This document shows positions 22,942 through 34,006 of a stretch of 64,000 nt of DNA, piece by piece (the first letter of the stretch is position 1; each line of letters starts with the position of its first letter). The translations under genes were made by a program, and so were the position numbers. The DNA lies in the NCBI GenBank assembly GCA_014529385.2, contig CM043959.1:87366529-87430528 (forward strand), read 5' to 3'. This DNA comes from Adiantum capillus-veneris. Taxonomy: Eukaryota; Streptophyta; Polypodiopsida; Polypodiales; Pteridaceae. A model generated the notes under the pieces. That model ran no database searches, had not been told where the DNA came from, and saw only the letters and a program-made list of their open reading frames with translations.

Positions 22942-24048
22942 GTGCGTCATTTTGGAATCAATTCAATGGAGAGCCAATGCCAAATGTCTGGATATCCTCT
23001 TTTCTTTGGAGAGCCTGGAGAGGATGCAAAATTATTTTTGGCAAATTTCAAGATGTCTTGCCGTATCAAGAGGATAGTAACTGATCAAGAACGTGTAGAA
23101 ATGTTTGAGGTGGTCCTTAGGAAAGATGCTAGCACTTGGTTTGACTCTTTGCCTGAGGAAGTTAAGGGGAATTACACAGAAGTTTTGAATCGTTTCAAGA
23201 AATACTTCTTTGATCCTCAAAACACTCAAAAACTATGGCAAGACATTGTTTCTCATAAGCAAAAAGACTTAGATGACTACTACTTGTACAAGCAAGAGTT
23301 TCTACGTCTTTGGGCTGTATGGGTGAGAAATGTTGCTAACCCTGGTGATGGTGCAGAGTTCCTAAAGAAGGAGAGGTTCATAGCCGGACTCTTTCCTGAC
23401 CTTAAGGTAAAAGTTGAGGCGGGTGCACCTGCTACGTTTGATGCAGCTGAAACTAGGCCTGCTGAGAAATATAGAAAACTCAAGTGCTTAAGGGGGGAGG
23501 TTCCAATAGAAGGTCTTAGACCCAAAGGTAAGTCACAAGCATCAACATCTAGGGAGATTCCTGAGGTAACGGCGGAAGTGATTGAGAAGTTAAATGAATC
23601 TTTAAGCAGCTTGTCAATTCACCTTGCACAAGCTGTAGGTCCAAAGGGACAAGCAAAGAAGTTTGAAGAGCGAGATCCACGACCTAGGAGAGTCTTACAA
23701 TGTTGGAATTGCGGAGAGTCTGGACATGGGATGTATAATTGTCCTTGGCCCCGTGGGGAGCCAGGGAGACCTAACTTGAATTACCCAGTGATGAATGCAG
23801 GTGAAGGAACTAGTCAGCAACCACGGCTTCTACAAAGGCCAAATGGAGCAAGACCACCTCCACAAGGAGTGGAAGGAGTTCCACCTTTGCCAGACCCAAA
23901 TGTGCATGTGGTAGATGTGACAAACTCAAATGAGGTTGGCATGGAAGCAAATGGCATTAAGCGTGGCCAAGGAAAAGGTAAAGAGAAAGAAGGTGTCACA
24001 TCACAGAGTGACCATGGACGAGGCAAGAAGGCAAAGGAGACCAAGTAA
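22942..24048 (+). CDS. gag: Element F gag polyprotein (368 aa)
   Basis: Intact ORF. Residues about 15-180 are the retrotransposon gag capsid domain ('GYPLFFGEPGEDAKLFLANF', 'DASTWFDSLPEEVKGNYTEV', 'RFKKYFFDPQNTQKLW'). A single normal CCHC knuckle, 'CWNCGESGHGMYNC', sits near residues 254-267, and a basic, proline-rich tail follows. Gag forms the particle in the cytoplasm and binds element RNA through the knuckle. It is preceded by LTR, primer site and two small ORFs. Just downstream (24050-24375) a Tat-like pre-protease segment continues with stops ('PYNLLEDMRGKILDISWPQF', 'LCPQVRRNLTKAVSTRRK'). Protease itself is absent. Confidence 0.85.
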   Translation: MRHFGINSMESQCQMSGYPLFFGEPGEDAKLFLANFKMSCRIKRIVTDQERVEMFEVVLRKDASTWFDSLPEEVKGNYTEVLNRFKKYFFDPQNTQKLWQDIVSHKQKDLDDYYLYKQEFLRLWAVWVRNVANPGDGAEFLKKERFIAGLFPDLKVKVEAGAPATFDAAETRPAEKYRKLKCLRGEVPIEGLRPKGKSQASTSREIPEVTAEVIEKLNESLSSLSIHLAQAVGPKGQAKKFEERDPRPRRVLQCWNCGESGHGMYNCPWPRGEPGRPNLNYPVMNAGEGTSQQPRLLQRPNGARPPPQGVEGVPPLPDPNVHVVDVTNSNEVGMEANGIKRGQGKGKEKEGVTSQSDHGRGKKAKETK

Positions 24049-24375
24049 GCTAAGAGGACTCGACGTCGTATCAATCTCCAAGACTTCCCTCTTGGACATG
24101 GTATGGCTCCATACAACCTATTGGAAGACATGAGAGGTAAGATTCTTGATATCTCATGGCCTCAGTTTCTTGCATTATGCCCACAAGTTAGGAGGAATTT
24201 AACGAAGGCAGTTAGCACTAGGAGAAAGATAAAAGAGAGTGTTATTGTTGTAAAAATTAAAATGCTGAAAATGAACAAACAAAAGATCAAAGTGCCACAA
24301 TGTAAAATCTTAAGCTGGAAGAGAAATCTCAACTTGATTGGGTACTTCACTCACATGTATCGCCTATGGTGCTAG
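24049..24375 (+). pseudogene. Element F linker between gag and protease, truncated
   Basis: In the frame after the gag stop: 'INLQDFPLGHGMAPYNLLED' and 'QFLALCPQVRRNLTK', the conserved linker that precedes the protease in Tat elements. Homology ends near 24375. The next about 520 bases (24376-24900) show no gene, only AT-rich DNA. Confidence 0.55.
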
Positions 24376-25000
24376 AGCCCTAGAGGTTCCCAGTGTGGGC
24401 GCTTTTCCTTGAAAAGCAAAAAACCCAAGGCATACAAAATAAGCACACACAGCAAAATTGAATCACTGTGAAAAGACTTTGGGGGGTCAAAGAAAAGGTA
24501 ATCAGTCAGGCGATGATTTCATGAGAAATTCCTTTTATCGTAGCTTAACTACAAGGTCTTCTAGGTATAGCCTCTAGTCAGCCCTCGAACATGAAATACT
24601 TGGCTCTCGCGATTAAACAACTTAATTGACCAGAGAAAATTAAGAAGCTTACCTATGGTATTAATAGTCGATCTCTAGTGCCTTTCGATCGTCGTTAAGT
24701 TAGCGACCCCAGACTTGTTTAATTTTTTAGTTTAATTTTTTACCTTTACATCTGTTTATGCATTTGATTATATTGCAATTTAATTTTTATTGCAGACAAA
24801 TTGTTTAAAATTCTGTTACCAATCAATTTGTCTACCTAAAACTGGATATGCTTTTTAATCTCTTATGAGAATGCAATTACTGTGCCAATGTTGTTTGATT
24901 TTGCAGTGACTGAAGAAGGCTAAGGGCATTCATCTCAAATACTCTTCCACCTCGACGAACGAGCTTCAACTCAATAGCTTTCGACAACGGAATCTACATC

Positions 25001-25012
25001 AGGAAGGGGGGC
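25001..25012 (+). other. Polypurine tract of element G
   Basis: AGGAAGGGGGGC directly precedes the LTR start TGTTAACCC. Confidence 0.65.
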
Positions 25013-25356
25013 ATGTTAACCCTCATGGCTTACGGACACGCTATCACCTACGACGGACGTTGTAACCTACGGCGGACATTGTATTATTTATTTGGTGGAG
25101 TCAGGTACCGGGCTTGTCGGTCCAATAGGAAAAGGGTAAGAGTGATTGCCGATGAGAGGCGCACTCTAACTGGAACATTCAAGGGATTAGTTGGCTAAGC
25201 ATGGGCGCCCAAGTGTGAATGGGGCAAGCTCATATAAAAGTCAACTAAACCTAAAATTCACTCATTCTCTCATTTGTGCAATAGAAGAGCGCTCTTGCTC
25301 CATGTCCATCTTTTTCTTCTTCATCTCCTTGTGTGTGTGTGTGTGTGTGTATGCGT

Positions 25357-25403
<47 letters not shown>

Positions 25404-25640
25404 CATTGCGACGACGGCACGGCGGCGGCGAAGCGGTTGAGCGTGGCGAAGCAGTGGCTCCTTCTTCTTCGCGGCGAGGAATCCTCCACGAAGCAAGCAT
25501 AGAGCGGTGAGTGACACACCATCGCCTTCTTTGAGCTTACTAGTTTAGGCTTGTTGTGTGCTTGGAGCCATTTGTAGCTCGCACACGGTGTATCGGCATG
25601 TTCCTTGCATTGACATGTGTGACATAAGCGCACAACGGGG
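25013..25640 (+). mobile_element. LTR of element G (right end approximate)
   Basis: It begins TGTTAACCC after a polypurine tract and contains a TATA box (CATATAAAAG, about 25231-25240) followed by a plausible transcript start. It differs from the element F LTR (TGATAGCC), so the adjacent 3' end belongs to another element. The right boundary could not be fixed because no partner LTR or target duplication was found. From 25640 to 26094 no gene is seen. Confidence 0.5.
25330..25403. repeat. (GT)n and (GA)n microsatellites inside the element G LTR
   Basis: GT units at 25330-25350 and GA units at 25357-25403 with one interruption (GACAGA). Confidence 0.95.
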
Positions 25641-26091
25641 GAGGGGGGGCATTATATGGAAACCCTCTATATCACATGCATTCTATCCCTTATGTATCAA
25701 AATTCTTAGTATTTTGAATAAAAGTCCCCTTATGTATGTATATCTTTTGCAACTCTACAAGAAACAATTAACCCTTATATTGAACTCATGTGCTATCTGG
25801 CATATTTTTAGTGACCCCCTGAGTTAAAAAGAAGGGCCCCCTCCTTGGAGTATGAGTGTGAGTATAGGTCCGGCTTCAAGTCCATCTACATGAATTGAGG
25901 CCCTTTGCTACGTCCATTGGACCATCCCATTTCCTCTTAAGGATGGCGCGATCCCTTCCACCATGTGTTTACAAATGCAACCTCCAACCCTCCGACCCTC
26001 ACGTGGGTATGTGAGTAGCGCTTGAGTACGTACTCACCACCATGAGTAGCTGCAATTGCAGTTTAGCAAGCTGAGAAATGGGGTATGTCTA

Positions 26092-26094
<3 letters not shown>

Positions 26095-26132
<38 letters not shown>
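26095..26132. repeat. Run of 38 G
   Basis: Uninterrupted poly-G on the plus strand. It can form a G-quadruplex and is also a place where the assembled length may be wrong. Confidence 0.9.
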
Positions 26133-26134
<2 letters not shown>

Positions 26135-26264
26135 TCATTGAATGTGGAGAGAGGGAGGATTTCCCTCCTTGCATGCACTTACAAGAGGAGATGCCACCAT
26201 CTCTATGTTGTTTTTTATGAATGCAACACAAAGGCAACACCAGGTAGGATGCAATCTCTTGTGT

Positions 26265-26549
26265 TTATTGTGATAAATGCATGTACTCAAATATGGCTAA
26301 GTGGATGAGGGCCAATTTCTACTTTCTCCATTGCATTGCACAAATGGAAACACTACATTCACATGGTTTATATATTTGTGGTTCATAAAGTAGTTTGTTG
26401 GCTCTTTTGTTTACTGTGATAAATGCATGTACTCACATATGGCTAAGTGGATGAGGGCCAATTAATACTTTCTCCATTGCATTGCACAAAATGGAAACAC
26501 TACATTCACATGGTTTATCTTTTTGTGGTTCGTAAAGTAGTTTGTTGGA
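26265..26549. repeat. 146-bp tandem duplication
   Basis: Units begin TT(A/T)(C/T)TGTGATAAATGCATG at 26265 and 26411. They differ at a handful of sites and a one-base indel in the ACAAA(A)TGG segment. Confidence 0.92.
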
Positions 26550-26615
26550 ATGAACTTATGGGAGGACATGGGAATGTCAAAGTTGATGATGTGAAAGCGT
26601 AGAGCAATGGGAAGA

Positions 26616-26711
<96 letters not shown>
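26616..26711. repeat. (CA)n(GA)n microsatellite
   Basis: CA units to 26676 followed by GACAGAGAGA... to 26711. Confidence 0.96.
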
Positions 26712-26714
<3 letters not shown>

Positions 26715-26925
26715 TATTGCGAAACCAACCAACTAGGCAATGAATTAGTGATTATACAATGGGGGCAAGGTATTGCTTATATACTAGCTTGGGGGAGCTT
26801 AAGTACTACCCTCAATAAATTGCCCTACCCAAGACTTTGACAAATAAGTAAAATGAATACCTAAAGCAAAAATAAATATAGGGATCACATTGGGCTATTC
26901 ACTTGAGATGCTATAACTTTAACAC
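26700..26925. repeat. Dispersed repeat, copy 1 (second copy 28505-28732)
   Basis: From the GA tract onward, both copies share AATGAAT(T)AGTGATTATACAATGGGGGCAAGG and CAAAAATAAATAT(A/T)GGGATCACATTGG(G/A)CTATTCACTTGAGATG with clear divergence. Same orientation, about 1.8 kb apart. Nature unknown. From 26926 to 28504 no gene is recognised apart from PPR-like debris and a C-run at 27453-27467. Confidence 0.8.
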
Positions 26926-28504
26926 CCTCTGTGCATCTCATGGTGGACATATGTAGGAAGACCGAGTCAATGAAGCAGCTACCATGGACACTCCAACAGG
27001 GGCCCCTATTGGATACACCTCAGATTTTCTACCTCCAACTTTTTACCGTAGATGAATGCCATCTTGATCATCGGTTGTCTCACAAAAAATTGAATTGTAG
27101 ATCACACTACGTCCAAGAATCCCTATTCGTGAAATGTGAACACTTTACATTCAAAAAATTCCTAGACAGTGAACTTTGAAACATGTCATGTCCATAATTT
27201 GGTCAGCAATAATGAATTTGTGCACATATCCATAGTGTTTTTATACGTCGCATTGGTTCCTTGCCGTATGCATGTGCCTTGAACTCCAACCCACGAGTTC
27301 AAACACCGATAACTTGAATTCCAACACATGGGTCCAAATCATTTGTAGGGAGCCTTTTGGCCCCCCTCTCTACCACTCACAAACCTCTCTCTAGATAAAG
27401 CAAGTGGTAGCAACGACCACCTTACTAGAAATTTGCCACCATGGCCACTATGCCCCCCCCCCCCCCCATATGTCATGCCAATCTCCTCTATCAAATCTTT
27501 ATCAATGTTATTCTGTCAAGCTTGCCTCTGCCTTTGTCATCTTGTAAGCTCTTACTTTTGCCTTTGGCTTTGCATTCTTGATCCAAACAAAGCATCTTCT
27601 TGCATTTATAACAACGGCTCTCGGACCTCATGTGGGTTTTGAGGTAGCTAACTAAGCAGTAGCCCTACCATCCTTGTCAAGCTTGCCTTTATTTCTACCC
27701 TCTAGCAAGCTCATGCATTTACCTTTGGCTTCACAATCCCAAGCCAAACAAATTGATGGCTTCCTTGAGAACTTCATCCGTGCATAGGCTGCTAATTTGG
27801 TGCTCATTAAAGAACCATCCATAGCGGTGAGTTGAGGTTGGGCTACATTTGTCATCATCCATGGAGATCATGGGAACCACGCTTTGTCATAAACATGGCA
27901 CTTACAAGCTATCCCCAAATCCACCAAAAGCCTAGCATAGAAAAATTAAATTTCAAAAGCAGTTCACCCATCTCTAGCACGTCGAACATTTTGAACGCTA
28001 TTGTATGGATTCCTAAGCCAAAATTGTTTCTGAACGTAGAGGAGGGAGATCCTTCATGTAGGCAGTGAGAGCCACCTATGGTGAAACTCTAGGAAAGTTG
28101 GGAGGAAGCGTCTCAAGACACAGTAGGGGGCAATCATCTCAAAATTCACTCACAAGGCACAGGGGGCACCTTTTGAAATGCTTTCTTTTCAGCACTTACT
28201 AGTCTGCAAGTCTCTACGTTTCACAAAAGAATTTTTAGCCAACATTAAACGCTATAAAAAGGCAGTTCATGACATGTGACTTTTGCTCTCGCTGTTGTTG
28301 TAAGACTCAAATGGAGTTGGCACAAACATGCTTGGGTGATGCAGTTGCGTTTCAAAACACACATCCATGCCTTCAAATTTGTTGTCTCAACTTTGTTGTG
28401 CCACTTCCCTCCCTCGATTAACGGGCTCTTCTCCAATTCATTATCTCTGTAGCTTCTTTTCTTTGTGCGGAAGCGCAAAGAAATGGGGAAAATACATGAG
28501 AGAG

Positions 28505-28732
28505 AGAGAAAGAGAGATGTACTATTGAACCAGCCAATTGGGCAATGAATAAGTGATTATACAATGGGGGCAAGGTGATTCTTATATACTAGCCTAAGGG
28601 CCCTTAAACTACCCCCCCCCCGGATAAATTGACCTACCCAAGAGTTTGAGGAATAAGTAAGATAAATACCTAAAGCCAAAATAAATATTGGGATCACATT
28701 GGACTATTCACTTGAGATGTTATAGATTTAAT
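28505..28732. repeat. Dispersed repeat, copy 2
   Basis: Partner of 26700-26925. It is preceded by a short imperfect GA tract (28498-28516), as in copy 1, which suggests the tract belongs to the repeat. Confidence 0.8.
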
Positions 28733-30099
28733 AGGGAAGGGCAAAGAATCCTTGGGCTATTTAAAGAGGATACAATGAGAGAGGTGCTTTGGGGGATGGG
28801 GGCGAAATCTTTGGGCTATTTTTGAGGGAGGTGAAGCGAGGTATGTCAAATGAATATAATTTTAAGAGCACAAGAAGTTGATATCTTCTCACTAGACATC
28901 TTCTCTTTGAACTGCATATGTTCATCCGGGGTCGTTTTCTGAGAGCACGGAGAAAGGGTTTCTCAATGTAGTCTCCTTCAATGCACTTAGAGGAGGATAT
29001 GCCAACAAGAGATGTCCACGGAAGCTCTCAATTGGTTTTATTGTCTGATAGATGCAATGGGAGGGCATTGCCTATGATGCAATCACTTTTGGTATGGTGT
29101 TCCCCATGCATGTAGACACTTAATCTACTTCATGAGGGTCAAGTGTCGATTTATAACATGAGGGAAAAGTATCCATTGCACCAAACAAAGATCCCTACAA
29201 TTGGATGGTTTATCTTTTTGTGGTCCCCAATAACCACTCTTGGAATGGTTCTAATGTAGAAAATTCCCAGCATGTGCATGGCAAAGAATCTCTAGGAGGA
29301 TGTGACAAGAGAGACTTGTTGAGAGAGAGGTGCTCTATGGGGAAGGACAAGAGGCCTTGGGCTGTTTTTAAAAGAGGTACAACAAGCATTGTTTTCAAAG
29401 GGGATGTGGGATTATGCAGGAATTTGATATGAGCAAAAAAATTCAAGATGAGACGATCAGTTAGGTTCTATGGGAAAAAAACATAGTACTCGGCAATGCT
29501 TTGGTCTACATATGTGTTTAATGTAATGTTCTCTCAAAAGCACATTAAGTCGTTGATAAGTTGTTAATAAGATTTCTATCAAGAATGTTGTCTTTTGGCT
29601 TGCACTATTTGAAGAAGATGCTCAACAAGGGAAGGTCTTTGAAGGTAGGCTATTTTCAAAGACTCTGTAACGAGGGATGCTCACCAAAAGTAGTCTCCTT
29701 GAATGCATGTACAAGTGGAGATGCCATCTTTTGAAGCTTGAAGGCTGTTTTTGAGGGATGCAATGAGAAGGCATCACCTCAAATGCAATTAAATTTTTTT
29801 AACGTACTAAAAGCATGTAGCCACGGTTGACTCGATGAGGGAAATCAAATTAGGATCTGGACATCCTTCTTGCTGAGTGTTGCAGTGACCTTTCTATATG
29901 TTCGTAACTAATTGCAGGACGTGTCCTACACAGGCACAGCTAGGAAGCAATGGGTTGTTTTCAATCAACATAAGTAAGGGTTTCTTTGATGGGATTTTAG
30001 TCTAAGAAGCCATCTCTTCGATTGCACAGATTCCATGGTATGCCTAACATGAGTAGTACAAAGAACCTCGAGGGTAATTTTCTATGTTGTAAACACTAT

Positions 30100-30980
30100 T
30101 TGGCATGTAGTTTTTGAAGCATTGATACACGGTGTTGGAAAACAAACAAACTGGAACACCTCTATAGTGATTTCACCCAAGAGCATTGAAAGAGCACTAC
30201 AAGAACACCAAAAGCTTTGGGAAACCCCTTTGAAACACCACAAATCCAACAAGAGTAGTCCCCTTGAGAATTTACTGGCCATCACCCACCCAAGTGACTA
30301 TGTTACAAAGAAGGAAGAAACCTATTTAGGCACTGAATTATAGACGTCACCTACCAATGCTCTTGAAAACAAAGCTTTCCCCTTCATCAAAAACCACTTT
30401 AAAACTCCCCCTTCAAAGCATACATCACGCACAAGACGTATGGGTTTCCACAAGTCAACCTACATAGTTTTGCCCCAAAGGTGCCATACACTATAGGCTG
30501 CAGCGAGCAAACCATAACCCCAAAACCCCAACTCCAAAAGACATGAATTCAAGCTTCAAAAAAACTCTGTAAACTCTGCAACAAAAGTTCTGAAATCCTT
30601 CAAATCGAACCCACTCACAACTATGTGCAAGATCAACGTGAACAGGATGCTGTAATAGGAAGACTAGGTATAGAGAGTGCTAGTTGAGGTCAAAAAGCAG
30701 AACAGAGAGAGAATGAAGGAGTCCCAACGACCAAAAACCAGCAAAAAACTCACATTTTCCTGCACTTTTTTCACTTTGTACATATATTTAGGTTATGTAC
30801 AAGTCTCCCTTCAAAAAACTCACTCACGGGCACTTAAAGTAACTCGACAGTTGTCACTAGACTAGCGACTTGCAGTGCATGTACATGTGCTTGCTTTAAA
30901 TAAATCCCACACACACTTTTGACATCGGGCGTCATGTCCGTATGTACAAATTTACAAAAAACGGGGTATCAGAAATGACA
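30100..30980 (-). mobile_element. 3' LTR of element C (left end not resolved)
   Basis: On the minus strand a G-rich tract (GGTTGGGGTGTGGC, within 30981-31000) is followed by TGTCATTTCTGATACCCCG, a plausible LTR start at 30980. An A/T-rich TATA-like segment lies near 30780-30790. The far boundary is a guess, because there is no second copy. Confidence 0.4.
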
Positions 30981-31097
30981 TAGTTTGCCACACCCCAACC
31001 TACTAGATCATTCATGATCAGTAGCACAAAAGAGATCCTGTAAACCACATGAAGGAGTCTTTACTTCATCTTCATCATTAGTCACATGATCAATAAA

Positions 31098-32060
31098 TTA
31101 TTTCAAAGAAGGCTCATTCTCAATTACAGTCATCAACCTAGCAATATACTTCTTCAACCTGTAGCCGTTCACACACGCTTTATGTGGGGTACCATCCAAG
31201 TCAGCAAGCTGATATGTGCTATTTGGAAACCTTTTTAAGACCAAGAAAGGACATTGCCACTTGATTTGAAACTTCTTTTGAAAAGTGCTATCAAGTTTGC
31301 TATTGTAACGAAGCACCATGTCACCCTTCTTGATGTCTTTGTCCTTCACCTTCTCATTTGCCTTTGCTTGATTGTTCTTCAAGACCTACTCATAATGCTC
31401 AAAAGCCAGCAACCTATCCAACTGTACACATTGCAAATATAGAAGCCTTTACTTGAATGCATCATTGGGCTCTTCTTCAAGCTTTAGCATCATCTTCAAA
31501 GCTGGTATCTCCACCTCAATAGGAAGTAAAGTCTCTTTGCCAAAAACTAGATGGAAGGGAGAGAAACCAGTACCTGATTTGATGGCAGTCCTGTAAGCCC
31601 ATAGAGCACAAGGTAGCTCTAAATCCCAAGTCTTCACATTGTTTCTTGTCATCTTTGTAAACATCCTTATGAGCTCTCAATTAAACCTTTCATTCATTCC
31701 ATTGCATTGGGGATAATATGGAGTAGTAAACCTACGATGCACATGAAGCTTCTCACATAGATAATCCACCAGCTTTCCCATGAAACTTGGACCCTTGTCA
31801 AAAAGTAACTCCAATGGCATGCAAAATTTGCAACAAATATCTTCATATATAAATTGGGAAACATCTTTGCTCGTGATGTGCTTAACAGCTTTGGCTTCGG
31901 CCCACCTGGATAGATAGTCAATGGTAGTAAGTATGTAACATTTGCCTCTATCTGTCATAGGTAGAGGACCTATTGCATCAATGCCCCACTTCTCAAACAC
32001 ATCATAAGCCACAATGGTGCCTCTAATTTATGATTTGAGAACCCTATTTGCCATGCTTTG
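31098..32060 (-). pseudogene. Element C integrase (Tat-type gypsy)
   Basis: Minus-strand order: zinc-domain end 'HHWCKSCNECQ' (about 32080-32050), core 'WGIDAIGPLP' (first Asp), 'ICCKFCMPLELLFDKGPSF' (second Asp), 'TPYYPQCNGMNERFN' (Glu), 'LPCALWAYRTAIKSGTGFSPFH', and the C-terminal domain 'DIKKGDMVLRYNSKLDSTF' and 'ACVNGYRLKKYIARL'. All three DDE residues can be seen. A stop after 'NERFN' (near 31677) and others near 31449 and 31385 break it. Integrase inserts the element cDNA into the genome. It lies directly upstream of the putative polypurine tract and LTR. Confidence 0.87.
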
Positions 32061-32136
32061 ACACTCGTTACAAGACTTGCACCAATGATGAACATCACGT
32101 TGAATGCTTCACCACACATATCCCTCCTACAAGACT

Positions 32137-32739
32137 TTATGCAAAATCACCTTTGAAGCAAAGTGACCACCACAAGAACCCTCTATAAAGCATCACCAAG
32201 TAGCACATACCTTTTGGCATGGTGTAGGAAGCATGAATTTTTGACTGCTCCAACTTTGATGGAAGCATACCTGTTTGTAGAAACTCTTCCTCCCTCTCTA
32301 AAGCTTTCCTTCCCAAATAAAGAGGAGAATCAGCCCTTATCACATACAACTGTCCAATTGAAGCTTGTGTTGCACCATGTGCTTCCTCATTTTGAAACCT
32401 GTCCACACGCCTTAAACCCCAAGCTTCAAAATGCTTAAGCAGATTCTTCACTTGAAAACACGTATTTTTCAGCCTTGGATTTTTACTTTGCCACACCCCA
32501 AGTACTTGCTTAACCACCAAAAGAGCATCACCTCTTACCCTCACACGATGGATGCCAAGCTCAAGGCAAAGGTTGATCCCTTTCTCCAAAGTAGCATACT
32601 TGGCTTCATTGTTGCTTCGTGTTGTAAGCTTCAAACTCCTTTTAGTTACCAAAGCACCTTGAGGATCATAAATTACAACACCTCCTGAAGCTTCACCATG
32701 CGCTTTCCTGTAAGAGCCATAAAAAAAATAGATAGACAT
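32137..32739 (-). pseudogene. Element C second (archaeal-type) RNase H
   Basis: A 200-codon open frame with 'GGVVIYDPQGALVTKRSLKL', 'RSNNEAKYATLEKGI' (Glu) and 'RGDALLVVKQVLG' (Asp). The first catalytic aspartate, expected in 'FDGS', is Tyr here ('FFYGSYRKA'). This extra RNase H between RT-RNase H and integrase is a hallmark of the Tat lineage. The C-terminal part of the frame runs out of homology where the integrase zinc domain should start. Confidence 0.82.
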
Positions 32740-32924
32740 TGTCTATGTCAGGAGCTTCCATGTGTTGCTTTTTCACCGCATCCTCCTTAAGAAGAAGAGG
32801 GGTTTCCTTATAAGTGAGCAAATCAGCCAATGTAGCCCTTGTACTCTCCTCAACAAGAAAAGAGAATTGGAATTCCTTTAATTCCACAATGCACTTCATG
32901 AGCCTCTTGACAAAGTAAGGCTAT
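32693..32924 (-). pseudogene. Element C, end of first RNase H, truncated
   Basis: 'FVKRLMKCIVELKEF' and 'VEESTRATLADLLTYKE' form the end of the gypsy RNase H domain, leading into the tether before the second RNase H. Upstream homology stops near 32925, where copia sequence begins, so RT, PR, gag and 5' LTR of element C are gone. Confidence 0.75.
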
Positions 32925-33206
32925 TCACCAATTGAGGTAGAAGAGTGTAGCTAGTGAGGAATGTGAATGGTTTACGGAGAAGGTAGTGCCTAAACCTTCT
33001 GCAGCTCAAACCTTTGCGGAGAGCTTTGAACTTCTCACAAGACAATGCCTTTTTGAAAAGATCTGCAAGGTTGTCATGTGTTGGCACATAAGCCAAGATG
33101 ATATCTCTTGCTAAGAGCCTCTCCCTGACATAGTGGTAATGCACCTCAATGTGCTCTGTGCAATAATAAAAAATTGGGTTCCTCGCAATTGCTAATGCGC
33201 TTTGAT
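32925..33206 (-). pseudogene. Copia RNase H, C-terminal part (continues from 55676)
   Basis: Minus-strand frame: 'SALAIARNPIFYYCTEHIEVHYHYV', 'ILAYVPTHDNLADLFKKAL', the classical end of a Ty1/copia polyprotein. It continues, codon for codon, the fragment that stops at 55676 ('IYTDNQ'). The join is interrupted by element A. The copia 3' LTR that should follow on the left is missing: element C starts instead near 32924. Confidence 0.88.
33202..33206. repeat. Left target-site duplication of element A
   Basis: TTGAT here and CTGAT at 55671-55675 (one mismatch, a synonymous third base of a Gln codon in the copia frame). Confidence 0.65.
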
Positions 33207-33954
33207 TGTAATGGAAATGGCCTATGAACTTTGAGAATAGCGGAATTAAGAGAATTAGAGTGAGCATTTTTGTGAGATTACTTTGAGAACATAGAGGGTG
33301 AACTTAATTGATAGTAGCAACATAAACATAGTACTTAATTAACTTGGCATGAACAATACTTTTACAAGAGAGAGAGAGTATTAGAGAACATGACAATAGT
33401 TGAGGACCGGATTTACTTGGAGCTGGTCCCCCCTCCAAAAGGCGTTTGTATTATAGATTCTCCCATCAAGAGAGACTTTGTTACAATACAATCTTTGTGT
33501 TCCTTGTGACCTTAATGATGTTATGAAGATGGAAAGCTTCATGCATCACGAGCATAAAATAAACTTTGCAAAAAGCATTAACTATCCCAAGCTTCAGTCC
33601 CAAGGCCTCAAACACCTTCGAAGGTGGAGAGAGCTAGCGGGGAATGAGGGTAGGGAAGAGAAAGAAGAAGCATTCCATACGAGAAAGAAATAGTTCCTCA
33701 CCTATCATTACTCTTCTTGCTTAGCATAGCATAATAGCATAGTAATGAAGATAAAGAAGATGGCAAGCTTAAGCATTGAAGCATATGGCTCTTGGTTGGA
33801 TTTGCATTCCATAGCCAAGAGCGTTGGTGTAGGCTCTCCACTTCTCAACAAGCTTGGAGAAGGAGATGGAGCTCTTGCACTTTGCACTCCACACAATGAG
33901 AGAATGTGTGTGTGTGTGGGGGAGAGTATACCCCCCTCTCATGCTTGGTCCACA

Positions 33955-34006
<52 letters not shown>

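Larger units (their letters stand above)
26130..29900 (+). pseudogene. Scattered PPR-like remnants
   Basis: Short plus-strand phrases recur: 'VVSFNALRGGYANKR' (about 28970-29015), 'KVVSLNACTSGDA' (about 29690-29730), 'FNVLKACSHG*LDEG' (about 29798-29845), and a related DNA stretch at 26155-26200 (CTCCTTGCATGCACTTACAAG). 'V.KACSH.GL.DEG' and 'VVS.NAL..GYA' are hallmark PPR segments. Between them lie microsatellites and unrelated repeats, so these are debris of one or more genes, on the opposite strand to the cluster at 5-6 kb. No start, stop or full repeat unit can be assigned. Confidence 0.42.
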
